Assembly: GCA_903932755.1 (NCBI GenBank)
Contig: CAIZHL010000513.1
Coordinates: forward strand, 1 to 5,894
Length of the DNA: 5,894 bases
DNA from: an uncultured beta proteobacterium
GTDB lineage: Bacteria; Pseudomonadota; Gammaproteobacteria; Burkholderiales; Rhodocyclaceae
Direction of reading: 5' to 3'
The notes beneath the pieces are model-generated. The model worked only from the letters and a program-made list of their open reading frames with translations. It was not told where the DNA came from and did no database searches. Below, piece after piece: positions 1-5,470 of the stretch (position 1 is its first letter; each line of letters starts with the position of its first letter). Both the position numbers and the translations under genes were made by a program.

Positions 1-918
1 ATCGAGCGACGCGCGGCCGATGGCGCGATGGAATTCCTGCTCGGCCAGCGCGCGCCCGGCACTTTATACCCCGGCTATTGGGAATTCCCCGGCGGTAAGG
101 TCGAGCCGGGCGAAACGCCGCATGCGGCCCTGGTGCGCGAGCTGGGCGAAGAGCTCGGCATCGGCGTCACGCGCGCCGACCCCTGGCTGCGCCGCGAGCA
201 TGTCTATGAACACGCCCATGTCCGCCTCAATTTCTTCCGCGTCCGCGACTGGTGCGGCGAACTGCACGACCATGTACACAGCGCCCTGGCCTGGCAACGC
301 GCCGACGGCCTGACGGTCGCGCCCATGTTGCCGGCCAACGCGCCGGTGCTGGCGGCGCTGGCCCTGCCCGATTTTTATGCCATCACCCACGCCGGCGAGA
401 TCGGCATCGACGCCCAGCTGATGGCGCTGGCGCATGCGCTGGAAGGTGGTCTGAAGCTAGTGCAACTGCGCGAGCCCAAGCTCGATGCGCCGCGTCGTTC
501 GGCTTTCGTTCACGCCGCGGTCGACCTCTGCCATCAATATGGAGCGCGGGTGCTGGTCAACGGCGATCCGGCGCTGGCGGCTGCCGCCGGCGCGGATGGC
601 GTGCATCTGCCCGCCGTGCAACTGGCGGCGCAAACGGCGCGGCCGGACTTTGGGCTGGTGGCGGCTTCCTGCCATACGGCGGCGGAACTCGATCTGGCCG
701 CCAGACTGGGTTGCGACTTCGCGGTCTTCGGCGCGGTGCAAGCGACCGCCAGCCATCCGGGCGTCGCCAGCATCGGCTGGGAGGGTTTGGCGACAGCCCT
801 CGCCGTACCGCCACTGCCGACTTTTGCCCTGGGCGGATTGACCCGGGCGGATCTCGACGCCGCCCACCGCGCCGGCGCCCACGGCATAGCTGCGATCCGC
901 GCCGCCTGGGAAGCCTAG
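1..918 (+). CDS. Nudix hydrolase fused to ThiE/TenI-like domain (5' end outside window)
   Basis: Two-domain protein. The reading frame is open to the window edge, so the true start lies upstream; the ATG at nt 28 falls inside the Nudix fold (the preceding codons read IERRAADGA). Counting from that Met, a perfect Nudix box (GX5EX7REUXEEXGU) spans residues 23-45, with G23, E29 and R37-E38-L-G-E41-E42-L-G-I45, so Mg2+-dependent cleavage of a nucleoside-diphosphate-type substrate is expected (MutT-like, for example 8-oxo-dGTP). Residues about 115-296 form a TIM-barrel domain of the ThiE/TenI type, with VQLREPK at 145-151, GADGVHL at 188-194, SCH at 214-216 and ALGGL at 267-271. Thiamine-phosphate synthase signatures are eroded: the usual HLGQED is HLPAVQ and the usual GPVxPTxTK is GAVQATASH. 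Nudix-ThiE fusions of this kind are known in Betaproteobacteria, often beside yacG-zapD-coaE as here. The Nudix activity is well supported; the role of the second domain is uncertain. It ends with TAG, convergent with yacG. Confidence 0.9.
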   Translation: MERRAADGAMEFLLGQRAPGTLYPGYWEFPGGKVEPGETPHAALVRELGEELGIGVTRADPWLRREHVYEHAHVRLNFFRVRDWCGELHDHVHSALAWQRADGLTVAPMLPANAPVLAALALPDFYAITHAGEIGIDAQLMALAHALEGGLKLVQLREPKLDAPRRSAFVHAAVDLCHQYGARVLVNGDPALAAAAGADGVHLPAVQLAAQTARPDFGLVAASCHTAAELDLAARLGCDFAVFGAVQATASHPGVASIGWEGLATALAVPPLPTFALGGLTRADLDAAHRAGAHGIAAIRAAWEA

Positions 919-925
919 TTCGCTA

Positions 926-992
926 CGTCATCCCGGGCTTGACCCGGGATCCAGAAACGGCCGCCTGGATTCCGGCGTTCGCCGGAATGACG
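926..992. repeat. 67-bp imperfect inverted repeat of REP/MITE-like type
   Basis: The left arm (926-954) begins CGTCATCCCGGG and ends GGGATCCAG. The right arm (965-992), reverse-complemented, begins CGTCATTCCGGC and ends CGGAATCCAG, so the arms match over about 28 bases around a 10-nt centre. Each arm also folds alone: ATCCCGGG (930-937) pairs perfectly with CCCGGGAT (943-950) around a 5-nt loop, and ATTCCGGCG (969-977) pairs with CGCCGGAAT (980-988) around TT. From memory, repeats with the CGTCATxCC...GGATCCAG pattern are dispersed in many high-GC proteobacterial genomes. It lies 7 nt past the Nudix-gene stop in a convergent gap, so it may help end transcription from either side. There is no U-tract, so a classical intrinsic terminator is not shown. 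Confidence 0.8.
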
Positions 993-993
993 A

Positions 994-1014
994 ATCCGGA
1001 CCTATTCACCGGAT
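994..1014. other. Short inverted repeat just past the yacG stop
   Basis: ATCCGG (994-999) and CCGGAT (1009-1014) are perfect 6-base arms around a 9-nt spacer, 10 nt downstream of the yacG stop codon. Together with the two arm hairpins of the neighbouring repeat it makes three hairpins in series between the convergent genes. No run of T follows on either strand, so it is reported as structure only; an RNA-stabilising or weak terminating role is inference. Confidence 0.4.
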
Positions 1015-1024
1015 CCCCGGCGTT

Positions 1025-1222
1025 TCACTCCGACTGGTCTTCCGGCTTCGGCTCTTCGGTCGCCGCGACGCGATACTTCTCCGTCGCCCATGCGCCGAGA
1101 TCGACGCCCTTGCAGCGCGCCGAGCAAAACGGCCGGTAACGGTTTTCCGCGATCCATTCAACGGGCCTGCCGCAGGAGGGGCAGGTGACGACGCGGGGTG
1201 CAGCGGGACTTACAGGTTGCAC
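1025..1222 (-). CDS. yacG: YacG, zinc-containing DNA gyrase inhibitor
   Basis: A 65-residue protein with a rubredoxin-knuckle-like zinc site: C14-P-S-C17 and C33-S-A-R-C37. The family core is clear (GRPVEW at 18-23, ENRYRPFCS at 26-34, DLGAWA at 41-46). In E. coli, YacG binds GyrB and inhibits gyrase. The frame is open far upstream inside zapD, but family length and the position of the first CxxC pair require a start close to the zinc site. The only usable start codon there is the GTG at 1222, which gives MQPVSPAAP before the zinc domain and overlaps the last 13 nt of zapD. No clear Shine-Dalgarno sequence precedes it, so translation is probably coupled to zapD. The C-terminal tail (ATEEPKPEDQSE) is acidic and likely disordered. 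It is the last gene of the minus-strand operon and converges on the Nudix gene. Identity is firm; the exact start is somewhat less so. Confidence 0.9.
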   Translation of the reverse strand: MQPVSPAAPRVVTCPSCGRPVEWIAENRYRPFCSARCKGVDLGAWATEKYRVAATEEPKPEDQSE

Positions 1223-1965
1223 AGCGTGAGTTCGAAATTCACCGGTGCGTCGACCTGCCGCGGCCGCTGGTCCATGTCGGGGCGCAGGAAGCGGATGTTG
1301 ATGGCGAACTTGCCGGCGGAAATTTCCGGCAGGCAGGGGTCGCCGGGGCCGACCTTGAGGCGGATCAGTTGCGCGCTGCGGCCGCCCAGCATCAGCTGGA
1401 AGGTGCCGCGCTGCGCCGTCTGCAGCTCGCTGCGGCCGGAGGCGCGCAGCAGGCGCAGCACGATCGCCAGGCCGTCGCGGATCGGCATCATCGGCGCGAT
1501 CCAGCCGCGGATGTCCTGCTGGCGCAGTGCCGAGTCGCGATGCCGCCAGTAGTGGTAGCCGGGCAGGTCGAACTCGCAGACGCCGCCGGGAATCGCGGCG
1601 CGGTTCTTGATGGTCATCAGCCACTCGTTTTCGCGCAGGTAATGGCCGATCTTGCCGTGCATGGCGAGCAGCAGCGAACTGGCCTGCTCGATTTCGTAGA
1701 GCGCGCCGGAGAGCGCTTCTTCGGAGATGTCGGGATTGTTGCGGAAGGACAGCAGGATCTGGCGCTGGCGTTCGAGCTCCTGCACCAGGTCGAACTTCAG
1801 TTCGGCGCGGCCGGCGACTTCGAGGATTTCGAACAGCGTGACCAGCGCGACGTGGTGCTCCATGGCACCTTCCGCAGCGGCGAAATGGGTGACTTTGTCA
1901 AACAGGTCTTCGAGCCGCAATAGCGTGCGAACGCGCTCGCTGAGAGGGTATTCGTAAGTGATCAC
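1210..1965 (-). CDS. zapD: ZapD (YacF), FtsZ-ring-associated cell-division protein
   Basis: A 251-residue cytoplasmic protein, close to the 247 residues of E. coli ZapD. ZapD binds the FtsZ C-terminal tail and bundles FtsZ filaments at the division ring. The sequence shows the typical N-terminus (ITYEYPLSERVRTLLRLEDL, residues 2-21), an alpha-helical first half, and the conserved block NEWLM (113-117), IPGGVCEFDLP (125-135) and Y-H-Y-W (137-140), followed by a beta-rich C-terminal half. The start is a GTG at 1965; the family-typical N-terminus follows directly, so no other start is needed. No strong ribosome-binding site is visible. It lies 66 nt after coaE, with a short inverted repeat in the gap, and its end overlaps yacG. 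The coaE-zapD-yacG order is a common conserved proteobacterial arrangement. Confidence 0.95.
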   Translation of the reverse strand: MITYEYPLSERVRTLLRLEDLFDKVTHFAAAEGAMEHHVALVTLFEILEVAGRAELKFDLVQELERQRQILLSFRNNPDISEEALSGALYEIEQASSLLLAMHGKIGHYLRENEWLMTIKNRAAIPGGVCEFDLPGYHYWRHRDSALRQQDIRGWIAPMMPIRDGLAIVLRLLRASGRSELQTAQRGTFQLMLGGRSAQLIRLKVGPGDPCLPEISAGKFAINIRFLRPDMDQRPRQVDAPVNFELTLCNL

Positions 1966-1996
1966 ACGCTTGCCGAGTGGGGAGCCGGGTTGAGAA

Positions 1997-2020
1997 AATT
2001 GGTGGGATTGTGACCCAATT
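1997..2020. repeat. Small inverted repeat in the coaE-zapD gap
   Basis: AATTGG (1997-2002) and CCAATT (2015-2020) are perfect arms around a 12-nt loop. An alternative register pairs TGGG with CCCA inside. It sits in the only real gap (66 nt) within the six-gene operon, 11 nt downstream of the coaE stop and about 32 nt before the zapD GTG. No T-run follows on the minus strand, so a terminator is not supported; it could be an RNA processing or stability element, or chance. Confidence 0.3.
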
Positions 2021-2031
2021 CAGTGCAAATC

Positions 2032-2655
2032 TCAACCAAACTGCCGCGCCAGTGCCAAATATTCCCCATGCAGGCGCTCGATGCGGGGCGGCAGGGCGGC
2101 GATTTCGCCGTCATTGTCGATGATGTCGTCGGCCGCCGCGAGGCGCTGGGCGCGCGTCGCCTGCGCCGCCAGGATGCGCTCCACCTCGGCCCGCTGCATG
2201 CCGTTGCGGCTCATGACACGGGCAATCTGGGTTTCCTCGCGGCAGTCCACCACCGCGATCCGGTTGACCCGCTCGCGGTAGCTGCCGGACTCGATCAGCA
2301 GCGGCACCACCAATATGGCATAGGGCGCGGCGCCCGCCGCGGCGAGCTGGCGTTCGCCCTCGGCGCGGATCAGCGGATGCAGGATGGCTTCCAGGCGTTT
2401 GCGCGCCGGAGTTTTCGTCGACTCGTCGGCGAAGACGATGGCGCGCATCGCGCCGCGGTCGAGCGCGCCGTCGGCCGCCACCACCGCAGCGCCGAATTCG
2501 GCGCGGATCGCCGGCATGGCGGCGCCGCCGGCCTTGGTCAGGGCATGGGCGATGGCGTCGGTGTCGACCACCGCGACACCGCGCGCGGCGAACAGGTCGG
2601 CGGCGGCGCTCTTGCCGCTGCCTATGCCGCCGGTGAGCCCGACCACATAGCTCAC
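2032..2655 (-). CDS. coaE: Dephospho-CoA kinase
   Basis: A 207-residue protein that phosphorylates the ribose 3'-OH of dephospho-CoA with ATP, the last step of coenzyme A synthesis, in the cytoplasm. The P-loop is GGIGSGKS (residues 9-16, with K15 and S16). D31-T-D33 follows at the end of the next strand, matching the substrate-site aspartates of the family. H93-P94 (HPLIR), PLLIESG (118-124), QATRAQRL (165-172) and DDIIDNDG (176-183) match conserved CoaE blocks. A TTG nine bases upstream is in frame, but the GTG at 2655 is preferred: it yields the family-typical [10 protein letters not shown] start and makes a GTGA overlap with the stop of the SPOR gene, the same 4-nt coupling seen at the two junctions before it. 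Expression is probably coupled to the upstream genes. Confidence 0.95.
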   Translation of the reverse strand: MSYVVGLTGGIGSGKSAAADLFAARGVAVVDTDAIAHALTKAGGAAMPAIRAEFGAAVVAADGALDRGAMRAIVFADESTKTPARKRLEAILHPLIRAEGERQLAAAGAAPYAILVVPLLIESGSYRERVNRIAVVDCREETQIARVMSRNGMQRAEVERILAAQATRAQRLAAADDIIDNDGEIAALPPRIERLHGEYLALARQFG

Positions 2656-3287
2656 GCCGGACAATCGCCGATGGTGGCATCGGCATGGGGTGCGATCAGC
2701 TGCGGCAGTTGCCGCAGCAGTTCCTGGGCGGGGCCGCGGGCTTCGATGCGCACCTTGGCCGCGGGAACTTCGCGGCTGTCGACGCGCGCCGACTTGATGC
2801 CGCGCTTCACCAGCGCGGCGAGGAATTCGCTCGCCTCCGCTTCGCTGGCGAAAGCGCCGAGGACGATTTCATGGCGCCCGTCCGGCAGTGCGACGGGGAC
2901 CTGTTCCGTAACCCCGAAGCGGACCAGCTCCGCCGCCTTCTTCTCGGCGGCGGCCTTGTTGGGCAGGTCGGTAATGACCACCAGGTGGGGCTTCAGTTCG
3001 ACCAGCGGCTGTATCGTGGCTTCGCCGGCGCCGCCGGTTTTCATGGCGGCCTTGAGGGCTTCCGCCTCGGCCGCGTTGAGGCCGTTGATGGTGCGGCAGG
3101 CCAGGTCCGGCTTTTTCGCCGCCGGCGGCTGCGCCTTGCCGACGATGCGAAGCTTGTCGGCCTGCAGTTGCGAGGTAAGCCGCTGCGGTTCGCGGTTCTC
3201 GTCGATGCCGCCGAAGTAGCCCTGCGTCCAGGCGAAGAAGATCAGGTTGGCAAATACCAGCAGGAAGAAGAACAGCCGAAAGCTCAT
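2652..3287 (-). CDS. Membrane-anchored SPOR-domain-like protein
   Basis: A 211-residue protein with one N-terminal membrane segment (residues about 5-20, very rich in F and L) after a short positive start (MSFR), so most of the chain should lie in the periplasm. A proline/lysine-rich linker (about 51-61) leads to a compact region beginning at C64. A SPOR-like fold follows at about 101-180: HLVVITDLP, an Ala/Lys-rich helix, then [15 protein letters not shown] at 141-155 and a second helix ending [12 protein letters not shown] domains bind denuded-glycan peptidoglycan at division sites; that this copy does so is inference. C64 and C209 are the only cysteines and could form a periplasmic disulfide. 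ATG at 3287 overlaps the speD stop (ATGA), and the stop overlaps the coaE start (GTGA). The neighbouring zapD fits a division link, though the gene also sits with speD. No established gene name is assigned. Confidence 0.8.
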   Translation of the reverse strand: MSFRLFFFLLVFANLIFFAWTQGYFGGIDENREPQRLTSQLQADKLRIVGKAQPPAAKKPDLACRTINGLNAAEAEALKAAMKTGGAGEATIQPLVELKPHLVVITDLPNKAAAEKKAAELVRFGVTEQVPVALPDGRHEIVLGAFASEAEASEFLAALVKRGIKSARVDSREVPAAKVRIEARGPAQELLRQLPQLIAPHADATIGDCPA

Positions 3288-3688
3288 GGTTTCACGGTGT
3301 CATGTTGCGCAGGGACCGGCGTCGCCGCCTGTATCGCACCGCGTTTTACGTCGTGGCGCACCACGCGCTGCGGCTTGAATTCCGCCTTCAGCGCCTCGTA
3401 GGCGGCCTCCGCGGCAGCGCGATTATCCTGGCTATAGTTGCAGACGTAAAGGTCGAGCGTCACCGCGTCCAGCTCCGGCCAGGTGTGGATCGCCAGATGC
3501 GATTCGGCCAGCACGATGGCGCCGGTGGCGCCGGCATCGGGGAACTGGTGGAAGGCCTCGGCCACCACCGCCAGCCCGGCGTCGGCGCAGGCGCGACGGC
3601 ACAGGGCGGCCAGCGGCGCGGCGTCCTCCAGCAGGCGGCGATCGCCGGCGCAGGCGTGGAATTCGGCAAGGATGTGGAGGCCGTTCAT
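3284..3688 (-). CDS. speD: S-adenosylmethionine decarboxylase proenzyme, SpeD (class 1B type)
   Basis: A 134-residue pyruvoyl-dependent decarboxylase precursor. In SpeD it makes decarboxylated AdoMet, the aminopropyl donor for spermidine. The self-cleavage motif is AESHLAIHTWPE (61-72): cleavage would fall between E62 and S63, turning S63 into the pyruvoyl group. H68 and C83 (YVC) are also in place, at the same numbers as Ser63, His68 and Cys83 of the well-studied Thermotoga enzyme. The N-terminus GLHILAEFHAC (3-13) and FKPQRV (104-109) also fit the family. The start is the ATG at 3688, which overlaps the flavoprotein stop (ATGA); the frame continues upstream but only out-of-family sequence is gained. 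Class 1B enzymes usually assemble as two processed protomers. No aminopropyltransferase is visible in the window. SpeD relatives that decarboxylate arginine or ornithine have been reported, so substrate is not proven by these residues. Confidence 0.92.
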   Translation of the reverse strand: MNGLHILAEFHACAGDRRLLEDAAPLAALCRRACADAGLAVVAEAFHQFPDAGATGAIVLAESHLAIHTWPELDAVTLDLYVCNYSQDNRAAAEAAYEALKAEFKPQRVVRHDVKRGAIQAATPVPAQHDTVKP

Positions 3689-5283
3689 AGCGAGGATGCA
3701 AAGGATACGCCGAGCCGGGCCAGCGTGCGCTCCGCGGCCAGCACGCCGCGGTAGTTGGCCTCTTCGAACAGCGACAGCCCGGAGACATCGGCATGGGCGA
3801 ACTGGATGCCCGCCGCGCCCCGCTCGACGGCCTCGCGCGCGCCGCCCCACAGCCGGCCGGGCAGCGGGCGGATCATGGCGTGGGCATGGCGGTGGATGTC
3901 GATGCGCGTCGCCAGTTCGCGGATCTCGGGATGCGGCATGGCGAGGTCGGCGAGGATCTCGCGGGCCCAGTCGTCGCGCGAATATAAGAGTCGGCGCTGG
4001 CGGGACGCCGATTCTTCGTGCAGCGCGCGGTACCAGGTGATCACGGTCGGCCCCGGCGCGTAGCGCAGCTGCTGGTGGGTTGCGACCACGTAGCCCAGCG
4101 CCGCGCTGTCGTGCAGCACGTTGTCCCAGGCCAGCGGCTGGCCGGCGCGCGTCTGCGGCGCTTCGCTCAATGTCAGGTTGGCGACGACCCACGGTGCGTA
4201 CTCGGCGCCCTTGATGGCGGCCAGCCATTCCGGGCGCGGTGCGACGAAGACATGCGGGATCAGGAACAGCGGCGCGGCCCAGATCAGCTCGCGGCTGATG
4301 ATGCGGATGCTGCGGTTTTCGGCGGCGAGGTAGACGTCGCAGACGGTTTCCTTCCTGCGTTGTTCGACGCGGAACACCAGCGCGTTTTGCTGCACCCGGC
4401 CCGCCGCCGCGAGCGCCAGACCGCGCGCCAGCCAGGCGTTGCCTTCCGGCGCGGTCAGCACCTGGCCCTCGCCGTCGCGGCAGGCGAAGTAGTGCAGTCC
4501 GGCCCAGGCCGAAGCCTGCGCCGCGGCGGTGCCGTAGTCGTCGCGGCAGGCGTAGTCGGCCAGCCAGTGCAGGCCCGGCGCCGTGTAGCCCTCGCGCAAC
4601 AGCCAGTCGCGCAGCGTCATGCGGTCCAGCGCCAGCAGTTGCGGATCGCGGCCGGAGAGCGCCAGCGGCAGGGCGAAGGGACGCCGCCCGGCCGCGTCAC
4701 GACGCTGGCGCAGTGCGGCGACGTGCTCCTGGAAGCGGGCATATTGCGCGCGCTCGGCGGCCGGCACGCCGAGCGTCGGCCACACGCCCTCCTGCCAGTA
4801 GCCGTTGGTGTACAGCCGCTCCTGCGGCGCGTGGCACAGATACTTCTCGTCGTAGGCCGGATGCGCCGCGTCCGGGTCGCCCTGCAGCACGCCCAGTTCG
4901 GTCAGCAGCTGGCGCGTGGCGCGCGCCTCGCGCGGCGGCAGCGGCAGGTAGTGCGCGCCCAGCGGATGGGCCGAAACCTCATTCTTTCCGGCGCGCGAAT
5001 TGCCGCCCGCTTCGGCTTCCATTTCCAGCAGCAGAAAATCGTCGCAGCCCGAACGTGCCAGCTTCCACGCCGCCGACAGTCCGCCGATGCCGCCGCCGGC
5101 GATGGCCACCGCAACGCGGCGCGTTTCGGTCGGCGCGGGAAAGTCGGGTTTGCGCAGGCGGTGGCCGAGTGCATCGTTGGCGCCCGAAAGCGTGCCCGGC
5201 GGCAGCGGCGGCGCCGCCTTCGAGCCGCAGGCGGCAAGTGCGGCCGCGGCGGAGGTCGCAGCAAGGAAGTCGCGGCGGCGCAT
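3685..5283 (-). CDS. Tat-exported FAD-dependent amine-oxidase-like lipoprotein
   Basis: A 532-residue flavoprotein. The N-terminus combines a twin-arginine motif (RRRDFL, residues 2-7), an Ala-rich hydrophobic stretch and a lipobox L16-A-A-C19, so export of the folded protein by Tat and lipid anchoring at C19 are predicted. The FAD-binding Rossmann motif is AGGGIGGLSAAW (62-73), with the acidic residue E87 ending the second strand and GGNSR (93-97) following. The C-terminal segment GLSLFEEANYRG (501-512) is the usual FAD-contacting end of flavin amine oxidase/protoporphyrinogen oxidase-like proteins. The start is firm: an in-frame TGA lies two codons upstream of the ATG at 5283. No good Shine-Dalgarno sequence is seen; a perfect hairpin lies 13 nt upstream. 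The stop overlaps the speD start (ATGA). Pairing with speD suggests oxidation of a polyamine or related amine in the envelope, but the substrate is unknown. It is the first gene of the operon visible here. Confidence 0.88.
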   Translation of the reverse strand: MRRRDFLAATSAAAALAACGSKAAPPLPPGTLSGANDALGHRLRKPDFPAPTETRRVAVAIAGGGIGGLSAAWKLARSGCDDFLLLEMEAEAGGNSRAGKNEVSAHPLGAHYLPLPPREARATRQLLTELGVLQGDPDAAHPAYDEKYLCHAPQERLYTNGYWQEGVWPTLGVPAAERAQYARFQEHVAALRQRRDAAGRRPFALPLALSGRDPQLLALDRMTLRDWLLREGYTAPGLHWLADYACRDDYGTAAAQASAWAGLHYFACRDGEGQVLTAPEGNAWLARGLALAAAGRVQQNALVFRVEQRRKETVCDVYLAAENRSIRIISRELIWAAPLFLIPHVFVAPRPEWLAAIKGAEYAPWVVANLTLSEAPQTRAGQPLAWDNVLHDSAALGYVVATHQQLRYAPGPTVITWYRALHEESASRQRRLLYSRDDWAREILADLAMPHPEIRELATRIDIHRHAHAMIRPLPGRLWGGAREAVERGAAGIQFAHADVSGLSLFEEANYRGVLAAERTLARLGVSFASSL

Positions 5284-5296
5284 GGCTCAGCGGCAA

Positions 5297-5315
5297 TGCA
5301 TGGACCGACCATGCA
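5297..5315. promoter_or_regulatory. Perfect palindrome in the flavoprotein leader
   Basis: TGCATGG (5297-5303) and CCATGCA (5309-5315) are perfect 7-base arms around a 5-nt centre, ending 13 nt before the flavoprotein start codon on the minus strand. In the transcript it would form a stem-loop close to where a ribosome-binding site is expected, and none is otherwise visible. As DNA it could be an operator for a dimeric regulator. Either role is inference from position and symmetry. Confidence 0.45.
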
Positions 5316-5432
5316 ACTCTATTTCAGCGTGTGCCTGGCGCTCTTCCGTGACGCGAACGACAAAGCAGTTCATTTTGCGATAGCTGGTCAGCATGTGGCG
5401 ATGAGGCAAGTATCAGTCAAGTTTTGTGTCAA

Positions 5433-5451
5433 GCCGACTCGAAAAGTCGGC
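5433..5451 (-). terminator. Hairpin after the antirepressor-like gene, possible weak terminator
   Basis: GCCGACT (5433-5439) pairs perfectly with AGTCGGC (5445-5451) around a 5-nt loop, about 20 nt past the stop codon of the minus-strand phage-type gene. This is the right place for a terminator separating that gene from the flavoprotein operon. On the minus strand the stem is followed by TTGACACAAAACTTGAC rather than a T-run, so intrinsic termination would be weak. Confidence 0.45.
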
Positions 5452-5470
5452 GCTGCCGGGACGGCGGTGT

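Noticed and set aside
252..1139. Plus-strand frame of 295 codons overlapping the Nudix gene and running through the repeat
   Set aside because: Low-complexity Arg/Gly/Ala translation, in the wrong frame relative to a gene with a perfect Nudix box, and crossing the palindromic repeat and yacG antisense.
1223..1624. N-terminal extension of the yacG frame into zapD
   Set aside because: The extra residues are Arg/Pro/Ala-rich out-of-frame zapD sequence; YacG proteins are only about 60-70 residues long.
1997..2020. Intrinsic terminator between coaE and zapD
   Set aside because: The stem is only 6 bp, AT-containing, with a 12-nt loop and no T-run; kept only as a low-confidence inverted repeat.
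2023..3219. Plus-strand frame of 398 codons opposite coaE and the SPOR gene
   Set aside because: It is the shadow of two genes with clear family motifs on the other strand; no motif or start signal of its own.
3689..4228. N-terminal extension of the speD frame into the flavoprotein gene
   Set aside because: It is Arg/Ala-rich shadow sequence; class 1B SpeD proteins start within about ten residues of the GxH motif, as the ATG at 3688 does.
5404..5432. Sigma-70 promoter with TTGACA and a 17-nt spacer on the minus strand
   Set aside because: The hexamer at the -10 position is TTGCCT, with only two matches to TATAAT; the second TTGACT box has no better partner.
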